A DNA stretch of 64,000 bases, taken from positions 8,565,726 through 8,629,725 of the forward strand of contig CM028327.1 of the NCBI GenBank assembly GCA_016647705.1, in the 5' to 3' direction. The notes under the pieces were generated by a model. That model was not told the origin of the DNA. It saw only the letters and a program-made list of their open reading frames with translations, and made no database searches. Below are positions 28,245 to 38,840 of the stretch, piece after piece. Position numbers and translations under genes: made by a program. The DNA comes from Eucommia ulmoides (taxonomy: Eukaryota > Streptophyta > Magnoliopsida > Garryales > Eucommiaceae). How positions within the stretch are numbered: the first letter of the stretch is position 1; every line of letters starts with the position of its first letter.

Positions 28245-29229
28245 GCCTCCGTTTGGTAACCAATCCCATCTCAAAAATTTACATCTCATTCCCAATTTTT
28301 TTTTGGGAATAGCGTTTGGTAACCACTCCCATTTTTTTTATTTCCATTCCCATCCCATTCTAAAATGGGAATCATGCCCATTTTTTTTATAGGCTTGAGA
28401 AACAAAAAAATTTCAATCCCAAATTTCTATTTCCCATCCCATTCTTACAAATGGGACACGCCTGGTATTTTTCCATTTTTTAATGAAATTCACACATCAA
28501 ACCCTGTTGCCTGCATGATTATTTTTTTTTCTTCCATTTCTTTGTGATCGTCTTTGTTCCTCTCTTTTTCTTCATTTCACGATCGTCCTCCATGTCCAGC
28601 CATCGTCATCATCGTCATCCGCCGTCTTCCTCTGATTCGTCATCTTTCTCTATCCTTCTTTTTCAACCGTGTTCGTCACCATCATCTTCGCCTCGTCATG
28701 TCCTCATTTTCGTCACGTCTGCTAGGTTTTGATTTCGAAATCAAAATCTAAATAGGATTTCGATCTCCTATAGAAGCTAATCGAATCGAAATTTGGATTA
28801 GAATACCGACGAGGAGTTCAAAACTCATGGGTAATCCTTCGATTGAAGCTGCAACTATTCCAATTAAAGATTCTACACTCAAAGCTGGTATTTTTTTGTG
28901 GATTTGTGAATTGAAAAACTGTATTTGTGGATTTTGGAATTGATCTATACATGAGTTAGCTACATTGGTGTTTTTTGAGTAGAGATTCTACACTTGTTCT
29001 GCTATTTTTTCTTCATTTTTTTGCTAATTATTGTTTTTTTTTTTCATCTATTGATTTTCTGTTGAAGAAACAATTCTAGAATAATTCGTTACCAAATGCG
29101 ATTCTGTTCCTAGATCAAAATAGAATTATGTCGTTACCAAAGGCAATTCTGCTCCTAAGAAGAAAATAGAATCCTCATCTTATCTCATCCCACTGCATGA
29201 GATGGGCACAAAACGGTTACCAAATTGGC
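28245..29229. mobile_element. second Harbinger-like MITE, directly adjoining
   Basis: Ends GCCTCCGTTTGGTAACCAAT and ACGGTTACCAAATTGGC. Only three bases separate it from the previous element. The interior has TTGGGAATAGCGTTTGGTAA and a TCATCGTCATCC-rich piece that resembles the start of a plant gene (28555-28735), followed by a leader-like stretch. No target duplication can be shown. Confidence 0.6.
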
Positions 29230-30639
29230 ATAATTTACCCAAAATTATAGCAAAATTAAAATTACATATTTTTTTAGTAACTTCTAGTCTACAGTGTAAT
29301 ACAATAATAGACAAACATTAATGGTTATACAATGAAAAATGAATTTTGCCGATGAATTTTAATAGATTCTTTTGTAAAATTGATTCTTGAATAATAGACA
29401 AAGATCAATTACATTCACTAACTTCTAAAAATATTTTAACAGAAACAACCAAACTATCCCAATTAAATACAATTCTTAGTGAGAAATGTTATCTTATATA
29501 CATGTTTTATTAGAACATCAACAATAATTAAAACTTAAATACCATCACCTAAAAATAATATATATTACAATTACAATTACAACACAATCATTATCCAATA
29601 ACACAAATATTTATCTATTAAATAGTGTCACATTTAAGCATGACTTAAATAGAAATAAAATCAAAGCAAAAAATGCATACTACATATCCGAATCTCATTA
29701 CTTCAATCAAGGAATAGAAGCACAATGGATTATGGGAATAGAACATAGGAAAAAATAAATTTTGGAACAAATCAAAATTATATAAAGAAATCTACAGGCT
29801 AAAATAGTAGAGAGAAATCTCCAAAACAATTGAACATTCCAAACCAAAATATACGTGCAACATAAACCAAAACAAACAAACCAAAATATATATGGAGAAC
29901 TGGTGAAATGGTTGGCATATTTGGATTGAAGGATAATCGTTGATCAGTTATGTTCTCTCTACATCATTCAAACAAATCAAAAAAATGTGAACAAACAACA
30001 AAACGTGGTCAGATCTAAACAAAAAACAAATAGTTTTAAACATATTTCAAAAATCAACAGATGTAATTACACACAATCAGTTGATGAAAATAGAAACATA
30101 TTCCAAAAGATGTTCCAAAAATCAACCAAAATCAAATAGAAACAGAAACATACGCACTAAACAAACGGTACCCAATTGTAGACTAGCAGACACGATTACA
30201 AAAAGAACCATTACCTTCAGCCTATGTAGACCAGCTGACACGATGAATCTGAAAAAAAAAAAAAACAATTGAAGCATTTACATTACAAAAATCTTAGACC
30301 AATTTTTAGTACTCATTGTTGGGTAGCTACAATGAGCTACCTAAACAGCTTCATAATAAAATAAAAAAATGCAAAAAATAGAACTAGATCAACAAACAAT
30401 TAAAGAATCAGCAAAACGTTAGTAAAGAGAAATGGTAATTGGCATCAACCTCATTTCTAGTACAATAAAGATGAAACAAAAATATGTAAACCTCTAAAAA
30501 CAAAAAATATAGTAACTTATTGAGTATATAGATCAATAAAAATCAAGAAATAATACTGCAACCTGAACCGGATTTAATATCAAAATACCAACACTGACAT
30601 ATCATACATGTCGATAAAACAAAGAGAAAAATAACATTT

Positions 30640-31145
30640 TCCTCTGCAATCCACGGTGAGGCGCCATGGTCGTCGATTTACACTCAATTGTTTGTCACCG
30701 TAGTCACCACACCTAATTTCAGAAATCTCACCAAATTACAAAGAAACGATTGAGGAAATAGAGAGAGATAAAGAAAGAAGCGTACCTACGAACGCCAGAT
30801 AACGTGGATGGCCATGGCAGTGGCCAGATTTGACTTCAACGGTGATGGACGGTATTACCGTGGAGACGATGGATGGACGGTGGTGGCCGCCTGTAAGAAG
30901 AGAGCAAAAATGAGAGAAGAAATAGGGGAGATTTCTTACATTCAGCCTGAGGTGAGCGGTTAGGAAGACGTCGATGGCGATGGAGGAAGACAGCAACGCG
31001 ATGGTAATGGTGACGGTGACTGTGGCATGGAGTCGGCGAGGAAGATCGAGATGGGGTGGGGATGGCGATGGAGATCGGTGAGAGCGAGGGTGAGATAGAG
31101 AGATATTGGATAAGAGCGAGAGAGAAACAATAGAGAAAGAGACAA
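30640..31145 (-). other. gene-like fragment inside Helitron A
   Basis: A moderately GC stretch with pyrimidine-rich CTCTCTCTCGCTC leader text, CACCGATCTCCATCGCCAT and donor-like CGTAGGTACG (minus strand, near 30785). It matches Helitron B at 32690-33300 in layout and in several phrases. It may be a captured 5' leader and first exon. No protein family is recognisable. Confidence 0.35.
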
Positions 31146-31616
31146 TTGGAGACTGAACGACGGAAGGGTTAGATAATTAGGGATAGGGGTGATTGGAGAG
31201 AGAAATTGAGATAATTAGGGTTAGGAGTTACGAAACCTTCTTATTCAGAAACGGAAAGATGGAAAATTTGGCTAATTAACTAAATTAATATTTAAATTAA
31301 AAGAAATTAGTATCAATGCCTAAAATAGAATTAGTATACCTTGATCAGTATTTTAATTAGGAAAATTAAGTAAATCAATGCCTAAAAGAAATGTAATTTG
31401 TCTCAATCATAGTAATATTGAGTTAATTTGTCTCAATCATAGTAATATTGTGTTAATTTTTTTTTTTTTATGTTTGTCCTAGTCAGCAAATCAAATTTGT
31501 CCTAGTCAGTATTTGTTTATCCTAGTCATATTTTTGTTTATCCCAGTCATATTTTTGTTTGTCCTAATTATAAATTTGTCCTAGTCAACAAAAATCGTCA
31601 TGTTTTATATAATAGA

Positions 31617-33599
31617 CTAGCGTATAACCCATGCCTGAAGGCACGGGTGTAAAAAAAAAAAAAAAATTGAACCTCAAAAAGATTTTATTTATTTATTTTA
31701 CATATCATTTATTTATAAAACATTATACACTTGTTTGATACTAACAATTTATTACAAATAAAATATAATATATATCAATAACATTAATATTCAGGTATTA
31801 ATATAATCACAATTAAACATGAGTCAAAATAAAATTATAATGACATACAAAATACTTCGAGAGGAAAAAAATCTAAAATGTACTTTTTTCTATACTCTAA
31901 GAAAGGAAACAAACACTTTTTTTAATCGTTGAATTCAACTGTTACTTCTAGGTTCTTAATAAATATATATAAAAAAAAAAACTCTAAAAAAGTACCAAAA
32001 ACAACTCTAAAAAAACCTCTTCAAAAAAAAAAAAAAAAAACCAAAAAAATATCAAAAAACTGAAAATATCTCATTGTCCCACCCAAATCATGTGTTTAGA
32101 CACAATGATAAATTGGAATTCAATCACTTAAAAAGGAAAAAAAATATATGCACCAACATTCAACTAAAAAAACAGTTTAAAAGAAAAAATACAAATTGAC
32201 CCCACTCTTTTAAAAAAATGCAAATTGACACCCAATTTTAATCAACCACTAACTAACCTTAAAATTTTGCAGCCCTTCAAGCATTACATTATATCACAAT
32301 TCACAAATATAGCACACAATGACACAATACAGTTCTTTAAGGTAATCATTTCTTTTCATGAATTGGTAAAAAATAAAAAATAAAAATAAAATCTCCATGA
32401 CATACAAAATACTTTACATTAAAGAAAGAAAAAAAAATTCTAAAAGGTACTTAAAACATTGTTAGGGACAGTGTCATGACATAGACATTTACACTTTTAA
32501 AAAAGAAAAAGAAAAAAAGAAATTAAAAAAAAAATCAATTAAATAAGAGCAATGAGGAGGCAATTTTTTGATGAGCAAACATAATTCACTTCAACAATTA
32601 AAGAAATTCATGACACTTGACCATAAAAACTATGCAATCTTCCGAAAAATGCAATAATAAATTGATATTATAAACATCTTTGGATCCAACTCTCGCCGGC
32701 CACCTCCATCCAAATCCGACCACCGCCGTTCTCTATCCAGATCCGACCACGTGCCATCGTACGCCGACCATCGCCATCCAAATCCAACCAAGTTGAACTC
32801 AGATATGGCCGAATCGGCGGCGACGGCTACTGCGGCAAATCAGAGAGGCATACATCTATTTAACAACCATCGACGATGGCGATTGAGCGGCGATTGCAAA
32901 AGGTGTCTTACCTTCAGCGGATCTGGATAGGTGACGCGATGGGTGCTGAGAGTCCAACAGATTTTCGCAGTCCTCGCCGAAGCAGCCGTCCTCACGAGAT
33001 TGGAGAAGGAGAGAGATTATGAGAGAGTGAGATAGGTCGTCCATCACCAATGCCATTACCATCATCTTCACCTTCTACATCGGCCCGCCACTACAACGCC
33101 ATCACCGCTCTCTTCTCCCTCTGAGTTGCGGTCGTGGAGAACGGCGAGAAAGGCAGAGTAGCGGATTAAGATAGGGTGGGGATGGTGATGACTCAGAGAT
33201 AGGTCAAAGAGAGAGTGAGATCGGCTGAGATAGAGAGGGTTACGAAGAGAGAGAGAGAGAGAATTGCTTAAATAGGGTTTGAAATAAATATAAGACGTAG
33301 ACATGGAGGACTAGGTTATAGAGTGAGTGATAGAATTAGGGTGAAAAATGAAAAAATGGTTAATTAAGGAATGATTAATTAAATTTTAATTAGATTAAAT
33401 TAAGTGAATACCTTAATTAAGCTGATTTCTTGAATTTGTGCCTCAATCCGTGCCTGTTTCCTTAATCGTTAACATTACACCTTAATTAAATTTGTTTGTC
33501 CTAGTCAACAAATTAAATTTGTCTTAGTCAGTATTTGTTTGTCCTAGTCATATTTTTGTTTGTCTAGTCAACAAAAGTTGTCTTGTTTTATATAATATA
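31617..33599 (-). mobile_element. non-autonomous Helitron B, head-to-tail with A
   Basis: Minus strand: the 3' end is CTAG at 31620-31617, preceded by ACGC and the hairpin CCCGTGCCTTCAGGCATGGG, a near-perfect stem. The next two bases on that strand (31616-31615) are the TC of Helitron A. The 5' end near 33599 keeps TATTATATAAAACAAGACAA, but the TC is replaced by a TA microsatellite. GTCCTAGTCA subterminal repeats are again present (33490-33560). A gene-like GC segment lies at 32690-33300. No transposase. Confidence 0.65.
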
Positions 33600-34879
33600 T
33601 ATACACACACACATTAAGGGATAGATCATAAAAGGTAGAGATCATGGAAAGATTAGGAATGCATAATTATATTCACATATGTAAGAAAAGTTATAGTTAC
33701 CTTATATACATATATACGAAACGGTTTGGCAGGAAAAATTATTTCGATTCCGTTTCGAGATTCGACTTCAAATTTCAGGTAGAATTTCTAACTCCTTAAT
33801 ATATGTATTTAATTTTCCTATTGTGTGATTCATGCTATTATTATTGTTAAATTTTAACCGTTAAATTTCATAAAATAATTATGATTATATAAAAACTATG
33901 TAGAAATTATGCCAATGTGTTTTATTTGTTGCATTAAATTAAATACATGTATTAGAAGAGTTGGAATTCTACTGAGCGTTGGCTCACAACCTCATAATTT
34001 TGATTGCAGGGCCGGTAAGGACAAGACGGCGACATAAATTTCAATTGAATTTCAAAATTTGTAATAATTGTAGTTAATATTTACCGTTGTAAAAATTGAT
34101 TTGATAAATTAAATGTAATTAATGAATTTGATAATTATGCTTTCCAGGGCTGGTTTCCGCTGTTGCAAAATCAACTATAACTAAGTAAAATTGATAATAT
34201 TTCATTAGTATTTAATTGCAGGGGTAGTACACCCACTTACATTTACTGAATTTTACTAGCTTTGAATTTTTAACATGTACAACAATAATAATCTAGTGGA
34301 CCAATATGCTTTTAATGAAAGTTTATCACAACAATTATAAATTTGATTTTGACAAAGTCTATTTGTAATTTTAATTTAAAGGTTTTAATTAATGAATTTA
34401 TAATGATATTTGCCATGGGTTATGCTATTAACATATAAATGTCAATTAAATTTAACGGAAACTTCACGATTCTATTGTAAAAATGTCGTATGGATTGGTT
34501 TAATTATCTAATTAAATCAATATTAGAGGTATTATATAATAGGTTTATTTATATATGGTGAAATATTTGGGGTAGAATTGTGAATTCAATAATTATAATT
34601 TTCGCAGTCGCATTGTAAATTAAAAATATTTTCATAAGACGAATTATTAATTACTGGACGCCATCGCATTATAAATTTACTAGATTTTATAGAATGAAAA
34701 TTTGGTCAATCGATTTTGGTATAGATTCTACAATAGGAGAAACCAAGTGGCGGCCTTAGGAAACCGGACCGTTACAATTAAGGCCCCAACCCGTGCAATG
34801 CGCAATGATGGATTTTTCACTTTAACAATGGGTAATGCTAGTTCAAATAATCTTACCATTAAATTTCTACAAAAGGTGA
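33600..34879. other. AT-rich stretch left of the dead hAT transposase
   Basis: A TA/CA microsatellite opens it. GCAGGGCCGGTAAGGACAAG at about 34006-34025 stands out as exon-like, and several CAGG-type acceptor-like sites follow, but no frame continues. It may be the worn 5' part of the hAT element. I recognise no BED zinc finger. Confidence 0.35.
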
Positions 34880-36105
34880 CAAAAAATTGGAAAAGTATAG
34901 TTTTAGGTCACGGGCATATGAGATGGTGTACTCACATCTTAAATTTGAGAGTGGTGAAAGGGTTAAAAAAAAAAAATATTTCTATTCAAAGGGTTCGTGG
35001 AGCAGTAAGATGTGTAAAATTTTTGCCTAGTCGACTCTAATCTATCTTGAAATGCGTCAATATGTTGAAAATTGAGTCTAAAAGTCTTTTGTGCCTTGAT
35101 GTGCCAACAAGGTGGAATTCCGCCTACAAAATGTTAGAGTCTACTGGGAAGTTTGAAAAGGCATTTGAAGGATTAAACGATGGGGATCCTAGATTTCATG
35201 CTTATTTTCTTGAAAAATATATGAGTGATATAACTGGATTTCATCCGAATGATGAAGATTGGGTAAGATGTTGTGCATTTGTTAAATTTTTGAAACTATT
35301 TTATGAGGCAACAAAATGTTTCTTTGATACTTTGTATGTTACTTCGAAATTATTTTTCGATAAGATTTTTATAATTTGAAACACAATTGACTGCTTAATC
35401 TTGAATCAAGATAATGGGGTGGCTAAAATGGCGATGAATATTAAATCAAAATTTGACAAGTACTGGAAAAATGGAGACAAGATTAATGTTATTTTGTATG
35501 TGGTTGTTTTGTTGGATCCAAGAAAGAAGGTTTCATATCTCCGATTCTGTTTTCGAAAATATATACTATTGTGATAGCAAATTTATTGATTGAAAATGTG
35601 AAGATTACTATAAATCAATTGTATGAATGCAATGGAGTCTATGAGTACGCATGTTGAAACTAGGGATAGGAATGGTCCAAGTGGGAGCAGGAGCGGGGAT
35701 ATGACATCTACGTCAATTATGAATTTAGATATTAAGAACGAAAAGCTACATAAGTTAATTGTTTCCCAATTTGAGAGTTTTATGGAAATAAAAATGGATA
35801 TAGATGGCAGGTTTGAAGTAGAAAAATATTTAAATGAATTACCTGAACGGACTAAGGATGAAAATTTTGATATTTTGGGTAGGTGAAAGGTTAATTGTAG
35901 TAGATATAGAGTGTTGGATTTTGGTTGCTCGTGATGTATTGGCTGTTCCTGGGTCGACTGTGGTGTCAGAGTCTGCGTTTAGTATTGGGGGACGAATATT
36001 AGATCCATTTCATAGTTCATTGTCCTCTCAAATTGTTGAGTGTCTTACTTGTGCAAAAAATTGGTTATTATCTTCATTCCAGTATCTCTTCGCAATATAA
36101 TGATT
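34880..36105 (+). pseudogene. hAT-superfamily transposase remnant (RICESLEEPER-like)
   Basis: Translated pieces in shifting frames match plant hAT transposases in order. First is the HMRWCTHILNLRVVKGLK block (about 34915-35040, ends in stop). Next, after a stop and frame change, is LLCLDVPTRWNSAYKMLEST and WVRCCAFVKFLKLFYEATK (35047-35379), then FDKYWKNGDKIN and VVLLDPRKKVSYLRFCF near 35450-35555. Last is VEKYLNELPERTKDENFDIL, which shifts frame into LAVPGSTVVSESAFSIGGRI and AKNWLLSS, the C-terminal dimerisation region. The N-terminal zinc finger and ends are not found. At least three stops or frameshifts make it inactive. Confidence 0.85.
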
Positions 36106-36539
36106 GAGGCCGAAGAATTTAAAAAAAATATCGAATTAGGTTTGTATTCTTTTAAGTTTTTTATTTTATATAATTCAATTTTTTTTGTTGTTCATAATAT
36201 TGAGATGATATTTACTAATTATTTGATTTAATTTATGACAAGTTCTAGATCAATCGGCTTCAAGTTCAACAAGCAGATAATCAAACACTATTACAATTTG
36301 TTGATGACATGGACCACATGGTTAAGTTTGTCTTTGTATTTAATTTTTTAATTTTTTATTTCAGTATCTATATTTAATTGTTTAGTTAATTATTAGTTGG
36401 ATTGCAATAGTGAGTTTGCATGCTTAGATTTTATTTTTTACGTTTGTAACTTTTTTTTTTTTTTGTGTTACTGTAATTTTATGATAATTTTTTGCAAATT
36501 TTAGTAATGTAATGATTTTTTTTAGTAATATTTATTAGC

Positions 36540-36680
36540 CCAACCCAAAACTAGTCTCAAACCGTATGCTATTGAGTGGTCCACGGTTTGAACTAGCCAA
36601 CTCGCATACTATTGGGCGATCCATGGTTTAAATTAGTTCAAGTCGCACACCCTCAGTTGGAGTATTCCTAAGGAGAACTG
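36540..36680. repeat. short imperfect tandem duplication
   Basis: The phrase CGTATGCTATTGAGTGGTCC then ACGGTTTGAACTAG is repeated about 55 bp later as CGCATACTATTGGGCGATCC then ATGGTTTAAATTAG, with a fragment of a third copy. Function unknown; likely transposon-derived. Confidence 0.5.
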
Positions 36681-36775
36681 AATCTTAATTAAAAGACAAA
36701 ATTGTCACTTTCCCTTATCAATAACGCTCTGGGGTCTTGAAAAAAGGTCAATGTCTTGTGCACATGATTTTTTGT

Positions 36776-37778
36776 TGGGTTAATTACACTTTATCTTCTT
36801 GTGGTTTAATCTATTTGCACTTTATCCCCTTATAGTTTAAAAGTCATCATTTACCCCCTTGTGATTTTGGACTTAAGTGCAACGGTTAAAATTAAGAGTA
36901 ATTGTGTCTGTTCACTTTAAAATTAAGGGTAATTTTGTCATTTTTTAAAAATAATTTAAGGGATCTATTTACAAAAATTTTAAAAACTAAAAGGGTCAAA
37001 ATGTATTTTTCTCCAAAATTTCTCTACTCCGATGACGAAGTCTGCTCCGACGGCTAATTTGCTCCGGCGAACTTCCGACGTGTTCTCTCTCTCTCTCTCT
37101 CTCTCTTTTGGGTACCAACCACCCCCAACCCAACCATCCAACGTCACCGGTCACCCCCAACCCAACCATCCACACCGTCGATTTCGAAATTGATCCCAAC
37201 CCAACCATATACATATACATACACATACATATACATATGAACTAGGGTTTCGATTTCGAAATCGAAATTGAAATCGAAACGGAGAAACGGCGAATAGGGT
37301 TTTTCGATTTTGATTTCGAACGTGACGGCGAAGACGGAGAAGAAGAAGAAGACGACGGCGAAGATGGAGAAGAAGACGAAGACGACGGCGAAGACGAAGA
37401 TGAAGGGTTTTGATTTCGATTTCGAAACCGGGTTTCGATTTCGATTTCTAAATCAAAATCGAAATGAAGAGCATACAGCGAAGACGGAGAGCAGACGAAG
37501 AAGATGAAGATGATCTGGAAAAAAATACATTTATGGCCCCTTAAGTTTTTAAATAATATTAAAATAGTCCTTACCCAATTTTTCAAATAGTATTAAGGGT
37601 ATAAATGTTATTTCATACTATTTAACAGATTTTCGTTGACTTTCGTCCATTGACCGCTAGAGTTAATGGAAAATATAACGGTTGCACTTAAGTCCAAAAC
37701 CACAAAGGGGGTAAGTGGCGACTTTTAAACTAAAGTGCAAATGGGTCAAACTATAAGGGGATAAAGTGTAATTAATCC
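36776..37778. mobile_element. R1-related MITE with long inverted arms and GAAGACGA-rich core
   Basis: Left GGGTTAATTACACTTTATC and CTTATAGTTTAAAAGTC; right AACTATAAGGGGATAAAGTG and TAATTAATCC: inverted arms of roughly 150 bp. The core holds a CT run (about 37083-37107), repeated CCAACCCAACCATCC, and GAAGACGACGGCGAAGA repeats with ATTTCGAAATCGAAAT-like palindromes. The Ser-rich or Lys/Thr-rich open frames here come from these repeats and are not counted as genes. Confidence 0.65.
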
Positions 37779-38579
37779 TTTTTTAATTCTATATTGAAAT
37801 TTAATATTTGACCCGTTGAAGATTTAATTGAAATTGTTTATTAATTAAAGTGAAGAAATTGAATAAAGAATATTTTAGAGGCCAAATTAAGAATAGGGTA
37901 AAGTGTACTAAACTAAAGGAATTTGACACTTTTAACCCGAAAATCTTACTATTATTTTACTTTGGTCCTCATAGTTGCACTTTGAACATATTATATGAAA
38001 TTCCATAATAATTCCAAATTAATATTTTCTTTATAATTTTGGTTACACTACACCAATTTATTTTTAAGAGAAATTTATGGAAACTGAAAGGGAAAGGGAA
38101 AGAGTAGATTAAAATTGGCCATAAAGGCTCTTAAAAACAGTGTGCATGCTGTCCAAATTTATAATAGGAATAACGACTTGCACTGCAGTGGGATGGTTAA
38201 GAAACTTTAACGTGATATATACTAAAAATGAACATTGAGACCAAAATGAGATTTTGGCCATTTTTGTTTTTGGATTTTTATGATAGTGTGTGCTGGACAG
38301 TTTATACGCATCTCGACTAATCATTTCCTTTACGATCTTAAAGGTATACTTTTTTACATTGGTTTGGTGCATTTAGGATTAAATTGAAGATTTAATAACT
38401 GAAATGTTCTTCAAAAAAATCGAATCTTAATTAATAAAAAAATGAACACTTCTCCTTACTAGGCGGACTACCCTCTAGGTGATTCCGGTAAAACTTAATG
38501 GGTACAAAGTGCCAAAAAGTCCTGTAAATTGTTTAGATTTGAAGTTTTGAAACTAATCACTTTTCTCCGAATAGAATTA
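37779..38579. repeat. spacer with an R2 fragment
   Basis: 37917-38055 is a decayed R2 left part (TTTGACACTTTTAACCC, TTTGGTCCTCATAGTTGCAC, TTTGAACATATTATATG). 38280-38345 carries the repeat also seen near 26.8 kb. The remainder is AT-rich with no gene. Confidence 0.45.
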
Positions 38580-38653
38580 TGTACGACGTCGTGTCAACAC
38601 GTAATAATCAAACCACCACCACCACCCACCAACCCACCCACCCGCTGACCCCC

Positions 38654-38688
<35 letters not shown>

Positions 38689-38840
38689 CTCCATAGCTGT
38701 CGAACCGCAGTCCTCTGCGTTAACGTCCCTTTACCGCAAATCCTCTCTCTCTAACCACCTCCAGCGGCAGCTCAACCACCCACCCACCCCCAAGAATTAG
38801 TTTTTTTTGGAGCTTTTCTCTGTAATTCATCATCAACCAA
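38580..38840 (+). promoter_or_regulatory. SPL7 promoter/leader
   Basis: A CT microsatellite (38657-38686) and CCACC-rich sequence precede the ATG, typical of plant Y-patch leaders. One GTAC, the core bound by SPL7-type proteins at copper-response elements, is at 38582-38585. A four-base motif is too common to prove self-regulation. Confidence 0.4.

Larger units (their letters stand above)
27165..31616 (-). mobile_element. non-autonomous Helitron A (with two nested MITEs)
   Basis: Read on the minus strand it begins TCTATTATATAAAAC (5' TC at 31616-31615) and ends CTAG (27168-27165), followed by T. A short hairpin (CCCATGTCTGAAGGCACAGG type) sits about 8 bases before CTAG, as Helitrons require. 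The 5' subterminal part has repeated GTCCTAGTCA words (plus strand 31480-31600). There are no terminal inverted repeats and no target duplication. MITEs at 27570-28241 and 28245-29229 are later insertions. A segment at about 29480-29650 resembles the element's own 3' subterminal region again, so A may itself be composite. No RepHel gene is present. Confidence 0.65.

Noticed and set aside
34702..34880. N-terminal part of the 112-codon frame before the hAT homology
   Set aside because: No resemblance to a BED zinc finger or any transposase region; only the part from about 34915 onwards matches hAT.
37242..37586. Ser-rich minus-strand open frame
   Set aside because: Generated by GAAGACGACGGCGAAGA repeats inside an R1-related element.
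38582..38585. GTAC copper-response core in the SPL7 promoter as evidence of self-regulation
   Set aside because: A single four-base motif is expected by chance many times in this window.
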